64,000 nucleotides of DNA from a virus. Within the stretch, counting starts at the first letter, position 1. Every line of letters starts with the position of its first letter. The notes below the pieces were generated by a model, which was not told the DNA's origin, made no database searches, and was given only the letters and a program-made list of their open reading frames with translations. A program made the position numbers and the translations under genes. Below, one piece after another: positions 57,363 to 64,000 of this stretch. Location: positions 62,001 through 126,000 of IMG/VR virus record IMGVR_UViG_3300036820_000002. One strand, written 5' to 3'.

Positions 57363-57659
57363 GTGGATTACCTGGTGACCACCGAGGATGAAAGCGCCGG
57401 GCCGCTGGTATTCTCTACCGACGAGGAGCTGGCTGAGGTGCTGCAGAACTACGTGGAGCAGTATCTCCAGCCGGGATGGACAGGACCCGCGATCACCGGG
57501 ATCTGGGCTACCGGGGACTCTGGTATGCGCACCGAGCTGGAGCTCGCCGAGATTACCAGGATTCCCGAGATCGAGCAGATCGAGGTGATCTATGCTTTGC
57601 GCAGCAAGGGCAGTATGCTCTGCGAGTATTTCTGGTTCTCCGTGTGGGTGAACCGGTAG
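57363..57659 (+). CDS. Hypothetical protein
   Basis: 98 residues, GTG start. Acidic; LAEVLQNYVEQYLQPGWTGP, TRIPEIEQIEVIYALRSKGS, FWFSVWVNR. Family unknown. Followed by 307 bases of structured intergenic sequence. Confidence 0.62.
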   Translation: MDYLVTTEDESAGPLVFSTDEELAEVLQNYVEQYLQPGWTGPAITGIWATGDSGMRTELELAEITRIPEIEQIEVIYALRSKGSMLCEYFWFSVWVNR

Positions 57660-57966
57660 GATGTACCCGGCCGGACAATAGCAACACTATGCCCATTGTT
57701 GCGGCCCCGGCCGGGTATCCAGTAAAGGAAAAGATATGAGACAGCTGTTCGTCTGGACCGGGCAGGATTAAGCTGACCTCCCCGGCTGGCCAAGGAGGCG
57801 TCATCACCCCGCACACTCTCGCCGACCGGGGTCGGTCCTGCTGAGCTAACTGCCGGGCCGGCCAAAGCGGATACGCCGCCCAGGTCATGATCGCCGGCCC
57901 GGGCAGTTACCTGAAAAGACCCCGGGACAGCACCAAGGCTGTCCCGGATCCTGAAAGGAATGATAA
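57660..57966. other. Structured leader region before the VWA gene
   Basis: Contains three strong hairpins and an 11-residue mini-gene. Hairpin 1: TACCCGGCCGG (57664-57674) with CCGGCCGGGTA (57707-57717), enclosing GCAACA/TGTTGC. Hairpin 2: 57848-57862 with 57893-57908, 15 bp with a bulge. Hairpin 3: CCGGGACAGC (57922-57931) with GCTGTCCCGG (57938-57947). A GGCTGGCC/GGCCGGCC pair allows an alternative fold. May be a terminator set, an attenuator or a stable mRNA end. Confidence 0.55.
57736..57771 (+). CDS. Possible 11-residue leader peptide
   Basis: ATG after GTAAAGGAAAAGAT, reading MRQLFVWTGQD. It sits between hairpins 1 and 2, upstream of the VWA gene. Leader-peptide attenuation is possible, but a chance frame cannot be excluded. 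Confidence 0.35.
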   Translation: MRQLFVWTGQD

Positions 57967-58704
57967 GTGACTGCACCAGAACGCACTGAGACCGGGGGCC
58001 CGTCGAGGACCCCGCGCAGTGAGATCACCGCCGTCGTCTCAGCGAACCGCACGAAAGAGCCGGTGGCCCTGCTGGACCTGTCCACCTCGATGGACTGGGA
58101 AGCAGAACAGGGCGGACCGGAATGGGACGGCACCAGCGGGGGCAGGCGCGGCCTGGTCATCGCGGCGCTCCACGGACTGGTCGCCTCTCTTGAAAACGAG
58201 GACAGCGAGGCCGCTGGCGAGCAGGCCGGCGGCAGTGACGACCGGGGGGGCCTGATGGCCCACGGCTTCGCCAGCGGCCACGTGGAGATCGGTGACCTGA
58301 ACTCCTCCAACCTGGAGCGGCGGCTGAGTGCCATCCCGTGGGGCGGCACCACCCATATCATGCCTGCGTGGAAGGCGGCGCTAGCGGACTACGACGAGGA
58401 GTTCGGCGACCGCGAGCCTGGTGAGCAGCCGGTAATGCTGGTGCTGGTCATTACCGACGGGGAGGCCGACGACTGGGCCGAGTTCGGGCCGGTGCTGGAG
58501 ACCGCGAACGCCCGCCGCGTCTTCACGGTAGCCGTCGTCGGGCACAGCGACCACCACGATGCCACCGTCCGCGCCTACCAGCAGGCGGCAGCGCGGAACA
58601 CCGCGCAGGACGCGTTCGGCAAGACCCACGTCCATGTCGTCAGCTTCGACTCGGTGACGGACCCGGCGGAGATCGCCGAGGACCTGATCACCTTGATGGG
58701 ATAA
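57967..58704 (+). CDS. VWA-domain protein
   Basis: 245 residues, GTG after GAAAGGAATGATAA. MIDAS motif DLSTSMDWEAE around residue 37, GGTTHIMPAW around 125 and ITDGEADDW around 158 give a complete metal-binding VWA fold (TerY-like). Adjacent MoxR-type ATPase partners are absent. Some phages encode similar proteins; a stress or tail-associated role is speculative. Confidence 0.8.
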   Translation: MTAPERTETGGPSRTPRSEITAVVSANRTKEPVALLDLSTSMDWEAEQGGPEWDGTSGGRRGLVIAALHGLVASLENEDSEAAGEQAGGSDDRGGLMAHGFASGHVEIGDLNSSNLERRLSAIPWGGTTHIMPAWKAALADYDEEFGDREPGEQPVMLVLVITDGEADDWAEFGPVLETANARRVFTVAVVGHSDHHDATVRAYQQAAARNTAQDAFGKTHVHVVSFDSVTDPAEIAEDLITLMG

Positions 58705-58707
58705 CAG

Positions 58708-59157
58708 GTGAAGCTGACCAGGACGCAAGCCCAGAGCATGCTCCGAGGCGACGGGACCGTGACGGGCCTGTCTCTCGAAGCCGACCGGCAGACCGGCTCC
58801 GGTCGGTGGGAGAGCATCCACCAGTTGGTGCTCCGGGACAGCCAGGAGCATTACTGGGCGGCCCGCTACACCCGGGGCCTCACCGAGTACCAGGACCAGG
58901 AGCCGTTCGAGGGCCAGGAAGAGGTGGAGTTCGCCCGGGTGCAGAAGGTACCCGCAGCAGGCTTCGACTACACCCCGGAACCCGACGGCAAGGACTGCCG
59001 GGTGAACCAGCTGATGACCCTGTCAGCAGCTAAACTCGCCGCCGAGATCAGCCGGGTGCAGGGGCTGCTGGAGTCCGGGACGCCGTCGCCGGACTACCAG
59101 GCCTTCCTGGTCCACGACCTGGCCGACCTGACGCACCTGCTGATAACGGGGAGGTAG
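58708..59157 (+). CDS. Hypothetical protein
   Basis: 149 residues, GTG start. LTRTQAQSMLRGDGTVTGLS, FARVQKVPAAGFDYTPEPDG, AAKLAAEISRVQGLLESGTP, ending in VHDLADLTHLLITGR. A 41-bp stretch of its 3' part is repeated exactly in the Pth2 gene. Helical C-terminus. Family unknown. Confidence 0.62.
   Translation: MKLTRTQAQSMLRGDGTVTGLSLEADRQTGSGRWESIHQLVLRDSQEHYWAARYTRGLTEYQDQEPFEGQEEVEFARVQKVPAAGFDYTPEPDGKDCRVNQLMTLSAAKLAAEISRVQGLLESGTPSPDYQAFLVHDLADLTHLLITGR
59051..59091 (+). repeat. 41-bp exact direct repeat, copy 2
   Basis: Identical to 49321-49361. Here it encodes RVQGLLESGTPSP in a natural helical context, suggesting this is the original copy. Confidence 0.9.
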
Positions 59158-59518
59158 ATGATACTCCCGGCTAGCCACGCCTGCCAGCCGGGCCTGACTG
59201 CCCCGTCACCGGAGAGGTCACGGTACCCAAAAGGATGTCGTGGCGGGGCACCGTCTCTCCCGGGCAGCCGCCTGGCCGGCCATCCACGGTCCCGCACTCC
59301 CAGTGACGGCTCACCAGCCAGGTACAGCCCGCCTCCCGGCGGCCAAATGGATCGCGTCGTCCACGATGAGCTCGCCGCCGGGAGGCGTGACCAGCCCCCC
59401 TTATTCCCGCAGGCCATCTCGTTTCCGGCCCCCATGAGGAGCTTGCCTGCGGGATCCACGGATCCCCCCTTGCGGTCAAGCTACGCTCACTGCCCATAGG
59501 TGCGCCGCCGCAAGGGGG
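59158..59518. other. 361-bp stretch without a convincing gene
   Basis: Two very short minus-strand frames, one ending in VDDAIHLAAGRRAVPGW and a coupled one starting VSRHWECGTVDGRPGGC, look weakly protein-like but lack ribosome sites. An 11-bp inverted repeat CCCCCTTGCGG (59465-59475) / CCGCAAGGGGG (59508-59518) abuts the terminase small subunit stop, and GGATCC-AC-GGATCC lies just before it. Position beside terS makes this a candidate packaging site. Confidence 0.45.
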
Positions 59519-60070
59519 TCAGTCCTCGCCGACGACCTCGGCATCCACGATGTCGGGGTTGCCCTCCAGCATCCTGGTCAGCTCCGCGTTCCTGTTGATC
59601 AGGTCAGCCACGTAGGCCTGCCATTCCAGCATCTCCCTGGTCTCATCCACCACCTTGGGCTTGCGGATGTGCAGCCCGTAGAGGGCGCTCACCTCATGGA
59701 TCACCGAGGTCACCGCCTTCGCCGCCTCGATGGTGACGGTGTCATCCAGCACCGGCCGGGAGAAGTCGGGGCGGCCGTTAGCATCGAGCTCGTAGACGGG
59801 CTTGCCGCTGGGGGAGACGCGGACCTGGCGCGGCTGGGTCATCAGGAACAGCAGCTTCTCATCAAGCACGTATTCGAGCTTGGCCGCCATCTGCTCGCGC
59901 TTCTCGTCGTCAGGGATGGAGTCGCGCTGAGCGTGGTTGATCTGGCTGACCCGGGCAACGGTGATGCCGTAGGTGTCGGCGATGTCGGCGAGCCGGTCAC
60001 CGCGCGCGATCCGGGCGGTGATCTCCAGGTCCCTGCGGATCAGGGAGATATCTCTCGAACGTCCGCCCAC
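59519..60070 (-). CDS. Terminase small subunit-like HTH protein
   Basis: 183 residues, GTG start in AGGAGTGTGTGGG, the late-gene start context. N-terminal HTH: LEITARIARGDRLADIADTY then GITVARVSQINHAQRD. A helical middle (EQMAAKLEYVLDEKLLFLMT) and a C-terminal part KAVTSVIHEVSALYGLH followed by EMLEWQAYVADLINRNAEL fit oligomeric terminase small subunits. The distance from terL (35 kb) is unusual, but the start context and strand tie it to the late genes. Alternative: another HTH regulator. Confidence 0.7.
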   Translation of the reverse strand: MGGRSRDISLIRRDLEITARIARGDRLADIADTYGITVARVSQINHAQRDSIPDDEKREQMAAKLEYVLDEKLLFLMTQPRQVRVSPSGKPVYELDANGRPDFSRPVLDDTVTIEAAKAVTSVIHEVSALYGLHIRKPKVVDETREMLEWQAYVADLINRNAELTRMLEGNPDIVDAEVVGED

Positions 60071-60182
60071 ACACTCCTAGAACATTTAGCCGGAATAAGC
60101 CACCTAAAGGCTATCACGGGGAAAACTGATGATCATCATGCGCCAGCGCGCCGCGTGTGTCAGGATTAATCCGGATCACCCC

Positions 60183-60211
60183 TTGACGGGGTACGAACCA
60201 TGGGGTACGTT
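60183..60211 (+). promoter_or_regulatory. Promoter with repeated GGGGTACG operator-like elements
   Basis: TTGACG (60183-60188), 17-bp spacer, TACGTT (60206-60211). GGGGTACG occurs twice, 15 bp apart, one copy after the -35 and one across the -10. Reads toward the gene at 60255; the divergent terminase small subunit gene starts 113 bases away. Confidence 0.6.
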
Positions 60212-60254
60212 TCAGTCCATACGCGAAGAGAATGCTCCGCCGGAAGGGAACCCG

Positions 60255-60770
60255 ATGACCGCCAGCACTGACACCGGAGCTGACACTGAGGTGTTCAGCC
60301 TCAATCACCTGCTCCGCGAGGTATGGGATGAGCTCGGCGGCGCCGACTACCACATCCTGGCCCACGAGGTGCTGCACCGGCTCGACCCTGCGCACTACGA
60401 GGCCGCCCTCGGGCAGGCCCTGGCCGTCTACACCTCCCGGTTCGTGGGCAGCAAGCGGATGCGCACCCCGCACCAGGCAGGCCAGCAGAACTCGGGGCGC
60501 TCGGCCAAGGTACGGGGCATCCGGACCGCCTCCGCGCAGCTGCGCACCATCTGGTACGCCACCCCCGATGGCCAGAAGGCGCTCGGCGACTGCACCCTCT
60601 CCGACGTCTTCTACATCGTCGGCGGGCTGGAGCGGCAGGCCCGCCAGCACATGGACAAGGCACGGTGGCTGCGCGGCCTCGCGGAGGCGATGACCACCCA
60701 CCCGGTCCGCCGCGTGCAGGACCTCCCCGCCGGTATCATCAGCGGCTTCTTCACCGGGGCCGAGCAGTGA
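60255..60770 (+). CDS. Common actinophage hypothetical protein
   Basis: 171 residues from the ATG at 60255 (GGAAGGGAACCCG upstream). Key parts: HILAHEVLHRLDPAHYEAAL, IRTASAQLRTIWYATPDGQK, ALGDCTLSDVFYIVGGLERQ and ARWLRGLAEAMTTHPVRRVQ. The ATPDGQKALGDC segment defines a family widespread in actinobacteriophages and mobile elements, of unknown role. Confidence 0.75.
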   Translation: MTASTDTGADTEVFSLNHLLREVWDELGGADYHILAHEVLHRLDPAHYEAALGQALAVYTSRFVGSKRMRTPHQAGQQNSGRSAKVRGIRTASAQLRTIWYATPDGQKALGDCTLSDVFYIVGGLERQARQHMDKARWLRGLAEAMTTHPVRRVQDLPAGIISGFFTGAEQ

Positions 60771-61576
60771 CCGCCCGGCCGGGCGGGGCATTCATCCTGC
60801 GGGCCAGCGCCTGTTCGCCACTCATCCCGCCTGCGCCCGCAGGCTCCGCTGTTCCCGGCGGCCAGGCTGTTCCCGGCGGCCAGAGGTGCCACGGCGCTCA
60901 TGATAGCACCGTCGCCGGGGCTCCCGTCCTGCAGGCCACTGCCTGTCCGCCACTCATCCCCGGCGCGCTTGCAGGGCTCATCATTCCCGGCAGCCAGATG
61001 CCATCCGGCACCCATGCTCCGCCCGCTGCCGGGGGACTCTTCCCGCTTGCGGGGATCTCCTCTTCCGGTGGCCAGCGCCCGCGCGTCAGCCGTGCCTCCT
61101 CCGCCACCGGAAGCCCCATCATCTCGCAGGTCATCTGCCTCACGTCAGCCAGGCGTTCCTCGCCTGCGGGAACCTTCCGCCCTCGCAGCCAGTCTGCCGC
61201 TGAGGTCCTCCCCCGCCCGCAGGCCGATCATTACTCGCCGCCCATCAGTGAGCCGCCTGCGGGCCTTCATCCAGACCGCAGCCATCCCCCGGCCGCCGCT
61301 CATATAGCCGTCGCTGCGGTTCCCTCACCCCCGCAGGCCGATCCTGACGCGTTCTCCATCCGTGTCGCCGGCCGGGACCACGCCTTCCCGCAGGTCATGC
61401 ACTCGTGGCTGCCATCAGGAGCTCTGCTCCCCATTTGCGGCTCGCAGCTGCAGGCCGTCATCCCGGCGGCCACTGACGTGGCCGCCGTTCATCCAGCCAG
61501 TGCTGCCGGGGACCGCCGGCCATCACGCTCCCGTCTCCCGAGATGGCTGCGCCGGAAAGGGAAAAAAGGAACTACC
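60767..61576 (+). other. Repetitive, GCAGG-rich stretch of uncertain coding status
   Basis: Open in the frame of the following gene from a coupled GTG at 60767, so a Pro/Gly-rich N-terminal domain is possible (PLIPPAPAGS, PGGQAVPGGQ). However, codon use is atypical and the DNA shows many degenerate GCAGG/CCTGC motifs with nearby CCGGCGGCCA, two copies of CCCGCAGGCCGATC (61227 and 61326) and two near-identical GCCACTCATCCC segments about 130 bp apart. I cannot decide between a low-complexity domain and non-coding repeats. Confidence 0.5.
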
Positions 61577-62974
61577 ATGATCACCGCCGAGACTCTCCCC
61601 GGGACCCAGCAACCTGGCGTCACCCATAACTATGCCGGTCCCGGGGAGCCGGCAGCCAGTCCTAGCGCGCCTTCCATGACAGCCCCGCTGCTGGCCAACC
61701 CCGCCCTCGCGCTGGCCGCTGACGTGGTCTCTGACCTAGAGAAGGTCAGGATCGCCAACCAGAACCGGCTGCGCCAGATGATCCGCTCCGTTGAGGACTC
61801 CGACGGGGAGGAACGCGGCCTCGGGCTGCTGCCCCCCGGCTTCAGCAAGGACAGCAGGACCCTGGTCGATGACATCCAGGACGCGGCGATCGCGATCACG
61901 GCCGCCGCTGACAGCCTGCGCCAGCGGCCCCGCTGCCCCGAGGGGTGGGTCCCTGACGTGTGGAACCTCACCCTGATCATCGTGATGATGGTAACGGCGG
62001 AGAAGGACGCGATCCGCAACCTGGAGCGGATCATGAAGCAGCACCCGCTCGGGCCCTGGGCCGCGCAGCAGAAGGGCGTCGGGAACAAGCAGCTGGCCCG
62101 GCTGCTGGCCGCGACCGGCGACCCCTACATCCGGCCCGAGATCACCCTCGCCGACGGCACCGTGGACCCCTCCCGCCCCCGGCGCGGCCCCGCCGAGCTG
62201 TGGGCCTACTGCGGCTACCACGTGCTGACTGCCGTCGTCGGCGGCACCGAGGTAGGCGTGGCCCCCCGCCGCAAGCGCGGCGAGCACGCCAACTGGTCCG
62301 CCGACGCGAAGATGCGCGCCTACCTGGTGGCAGAATCCTGCATCAAGCAGAAGGGCACCCCTTACCGGGATCTCTACGATATGACCAGGATCAAGCACGC
62401 AGACGCGCTGCACAGGGCGGAGTGCCTGCGCTGCGGGCCCAAGGGGAGCCCGGCCCAGCCGGGAAGCCCCCTCTCCGACGGTCACAAGCACGCACGCGGG
62501 CTCCGCGCCGTGGCCAAGGAGGTGCTGAAGGAACTGTGGCGCGAAGCACGCCGCCTGCACCACGGCGGCACCGACCCTGACGGCCCCCGGGATTCCCTGC
62601 CGCCCCTTCTTCCCGCATCATCCATGGCACGGTCGGCGGCAGGGAACGGCCCGGCCAAGCAGGTTACGTCCCCCACTGGGTCCCCGCCGGCCAGAGATAC
62701 CACCTCACCCACGATCACCTCGCCGACCATAAAGGTCACCTCACCCATGATTACTTCGTCGGCCAGAGACACCCCGTCACCCATGAATCCTCCGCCGGGC
62801 CTGCCGGACTTCCTCGCCGACCTGGACACCTTCCTCGGCAGCCTGCCTCCTCTCTCCGCCGGAGACGACCGCAGCCATGTATCCTCCGTCCCCCAGAATG
62901 AAGGCGCTGCGGATGACCCCTCCCCCGGACATGGCGACACCGGTACCCCTATGGCTGGCCCCGGGGGAGAATGA
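61577..62974 (+). CDS. IS110/IS116-type transposase C-terminal-domain protein
   Basis: 465 residues from ATG after AAAAAAGGAACTACC (a longer product from 60767 is possible). N-terminal helical part (ADVVSDLEKVRIANQNRLRQ; MVTAEKDAIRNLERIMKQ), then a Transposase_20-like HhH domain: GPWAAQQKGVGNKQLARLLA, ELWAYCGYH, KRGEHANWSADAKMRAYLVA, and PAQPGSPLSDGHKHARGLRA. The RuvC-like DEDD half of IS110 is absent and the usual catalytic Ser context is not obvious, so it is probably a domesticated DNA-binding phage protein. The C-terminus is Ser/Thr/Pro-rich with TSPTIT-like repeats. Confidence 0.72.
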   Translation: MITAETLPGTQQPGVTHNYAGPGEPAASPSAPSMTAPLLANPALALAADVVSDLEKVRIANQNRLRQMIRSVEDSDGEERGLGLLPPGFSKDSRTLVDDIQDAAIAITAAADSLRQRPRCPEGWVPDVWNLTLIIVMMVTAEKDAIRNLERIMKQHPLGPWAAQQKGVGNKQLARLLAATGDPYIRPEITLADGTVDPSRPRRGPAELWAYCGYHVLTAVVGGTEVGVAPRRKRGEHANWSADAKMRAYLVAESCIKQKGTPYRDLYDMTRIKHADALHRAECLRCGPKGSPAQPGSPLSDGHKHARGLRAVAKEVLKELWREARRLHHGGTDPDGPRDSLPPLLPASSMARSAAGNGPAKQVTSPTGSPPARDTTSPTITSPTIKVTSPMITSSARDTPSPMNPPPGLPDFLADLDTFLGSLPPLSAGDDRSHVSSVPQNEGAADDPSPGHGDTGTPMAGPGGE

Positions 62975-63045
62975 CCAGGTCCCCGCAGGTTCAGGGAGAT
63001 GATGCCACCCAAACTCAGTCCGCCTGCGGGGACCTCTACGCGTAA
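62971..63045 (+). CDS. Possible 24-residue coupled peptide
   Basis: ATG overlapping the previous stop (ATGA), reading TRSPQVQGDDATQTQSACGD. It lies over a 13-bp stem-loop, so it may be incidental. Confidence 0.3.
   Translation: MTRSPQVQGDDATQTQSACGDLYA
62977..63035. repeat. 13-bp perfect stem-loop
   Basis: AGGTCCCCGCAGG pairs with CCTGCGGGGACCT over a 33-base loop. It repeats the GCAGG/CCTGC theme of the region upstream of the IS110-like gene, which it therefore flanks on the other side. Confidence 0.6.
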
Positions 63046-63091
63046 GGGAAATGCCCCCAGCGGGGGAAACCGGATTGAAGAGGAGAAAACC

Positions 63092-63319
63092 GTGAGCTGC
63101 CCGATGTGCCCGCACTGCACGGGCGCCCCCGAGAACCTGCTGTCCGCCGGGGATGTCGCCACCTTGTTCCGGGTGGACCCCAAGACGGTCACCCGGTGGG
63201 CGAATGAGGGGTGGCTGGCCTGCACTCGCACCCTCGGCGGCCACCGCCGCTACTCCCGTGACGAGGTGGACGCGATCATCGCCACCGGGAGGCGGCCCGG
63301 CCGCCGGGACGCGGCGTGA
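63092..63319 (+). CDS. BldC/MerR-like small HTH protein
   Basis: 75 residues from a GTG after AGAGGAGAAAACC. Zinc-like CPMCPHC start, then LSAGDVATLFRVDPKTVTRW followed by ANEGWLACTRTLGGHRRYSR, the classic BldC / excisionase winged helix. Possibly a regulator or recombination directionality factor. Confidence 0.85.
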   Translation: MSCPMCPHCTGAPENLLSAGDVATLFRVDPKTVTRWANEGWLACTRTLGGHRRYSRDEVDAIIATGRRPGRRDAA

Positions 63320-63609
63320 GCGTGCGGTCCGCCGGGACGGCCGTGAGCAGGCGGGCCGGGCTCAACCTGCGTGCCGAGCGGCTCGCGGCGGGGCTGCGCC
63401 CGGACCAGCTGTCCGCGATGATCACCCTGTCCGGGAGCCGCGTCTCCGCCAAGCTGATCGAGCTGATCGAGCACGGCATCCCGGACCGCAGGCGGGGACG
63501 GCGGGTCAGGGTCATGTCCGTCGACGAGGCGTGGATCTTCGCCGGGGTGCTCGGCATCCCGGTCACCCGGCTGCTGGAGGAAAGGAGCGATGATGGTCAG
63601 GATTCTTGA
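63316..63609 (+). CDS. XRE-type HTH protein
   Basis: 97 residues, GTG overlapping the previous stop. LNLRAERLAAGLRPDQLSAM then SGSRVSAKLIELIEHGIPDR and DEAWIFAGVLGIPVTRLLEE form a compact Cro/CI-like fold. Likely regulates early genes together with the BldC-like protein. Confidence 0.75.
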   Translation: MSVRSAGTAVSRRAGLNLRAERLAAGLRPDQLSAMITLSGSRVSAKLIELIEHGIPDRRRGRRVRVMSVDEAWIFAGVLGIPVTRLLEERSDDGQDS

Positions 63610-63826
63610 CGGGGAGCTGCCCCCGGTGCAGGTGCCGGGGGTCCCGCTGCCGCTGTACGTCGGCATGAGCCTGCAGGGACCCTGCGTCTTGGCCGACGGC
63701 GAGAAGGCAGCCAGGTGGCTGCTGCAGGACCCGCATGCCCGGCGGCTGTGGATCCTGCCCGGACCCGCCACCGAGCTGACCATCATGCCGGCGATCGCGG
63801 CCCGGCTGATCCCGAAGGAGTCCTGA
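63590..63826 (+). CDS. Small hypothetical protein
   Basis: 78 residues; ATG at 63590, with a second ATG directly after. Overlaps the HTH gene by 20 bases. Compact beta pattern (VPLPLYVGMSLQGPCVLADG; RRLWILPGPATELTIMPAIA). Family unknown. Confidence 0.6.
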   Translation: MMVRILDGELPPVQVPGVPLPLYVGMSLQGPCVLADGEKAARWLLQDPHARRLWILPGPATELTIMPAIAARLIPKES

Positions 63827-64000
63827 TGGGCAACCACTCCGATACCCTGGCCCGCAGCTCGTTCGCGCTGTCCTCAGCGCCGGGCAGGCATGCGGTAATA
63901 AAACCGCCCCGGCTCCCGCACAAGGGGAAGCTGCCGCGCTGGTGCCCGACCTGGAAGCACGCCGCTGCCGGGTACATCGCCACCGCCGGGATCACGCTGG
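63826..64000 (+). CDS. Hypothetical protein (partial)
   Basis: ATG overlaps the previous stop as TGATG. 58 codons are seen before the window ends: a basic segment (VIKPPRLPHKGKLPRWCPTW) leading into a hydrophobic stretch (AAAGYIATAGITL). Possibly a membrane protein. Confidence 0.55.
   Translation, partial: MGNHSDTLARSSFALSSAPGRHAVIKPPRLPHKGKLPRWCPTWKHAAAGYIATAGITL

Noticed and set aside
61577-62974. Complete IS110 insertion sequence
   Set aside because: The RuvC-like DEDD half is missing and the usual catalytic context is not visible, so an active element is not supported.
1-64000. tRNA genes and CRISPR arrays
   Set aside because: No cloverleaf with a GGTTCGA-type arm and no direct repeat-spacer pattern was seen; the palindrome array has no unique spacers of constant length.
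1-64000. Integrase, attachment site or partition genes that would show lysogeny
   Set aside because: None found; small HTH proteins and an antirepressor alone do not prove a temperate lifestyle.

Overview
This window looks like part of a large, tailed, GC-rich actinobacteriophage genome, or a closely related provirus. The evidence is a complete head and tail-connector module: terminase large subunit, portal, prohead protease with scaffold, major capsid protein, connectors, tail tube and frameshifted tail chaperones. It also carries several small-protein families that recur in Streptomyces and other actinobacterial phages, makes frequent use of GTG and TTG starts, and shows many 4-base start/stop overlaps. 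No integrase, partition locus, tRNA or CRISPR array was seen, so lifestyle and host genus stay open. The sequence runs off both ends.

Layout. (1) 1-26,947, minus strand: lysis genes (LysM/transglycosylase lysin, small membrane protein), terminase, fibre-like and coat proteins, a giant portal-MuF-Nudix-ParB fusion, protease/scaffold, capsid, a sugar-nucleotide and glycosyltransferase set, connectors, tail tube, G/GT frameshift pair, a second glycosyltransferase and an HK97 gp10-like protein. One exonuclease gene (6,548-7,057) points the other way inside this block. (2) 26,994-28,702, plus strand: a metallophosphoesterase and a phage antirepressor, then a small convergent membrane protein gene. 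(3) 28,882-31,548: about 2.6 kb with no convincing gene. It holds a terminator, an array of eight 15-bp palindromes spaced about 22 bp apart with related outliers, a long inverted repeat and a CRP-type palindrome, and is a candidate origin, centromere-like or operator region. (4) 31,549-59,157, plus strand: more than 60 short, tightly coupled accessory genes. Most are unassigned, but they include a two-Rossmann oxidoreductase, a DUF932-like protein, a ribbon-helix-helix fusion, a Pth2-type peptidyl-tRNA hydrolase, a DUF3631-like ATPase, an HNH endonuclease, a secreted lectin-like protein and a VWA protein. Several families are duplicated within the block. (5) 59,519-60,070, minus: a probable terminase small subunit, about 35 kb from the large subunit, next to a gene-free structured stretch. 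(6) 60,255-64,000, plus: a phage family protein, an IS110-type C-terminal-domain protein behind a repetitive stretch, and two small HTH regulators.

How it works together. The minus-strand genes form the late, virion-building programme; many of them share a distinctive start context (GGAG followed within a few bases by GTGTG), as does the distant terminase small subunit gene, which argues for one co-ordinated set. The plus-strand block is probably the early and middle programme (host takeover, nucleic-acid metabolism, regulation). Perfect GC-rich stem-loops without U-runs sit between several genes there and probably act in termination, mRNA stability or attenuation.
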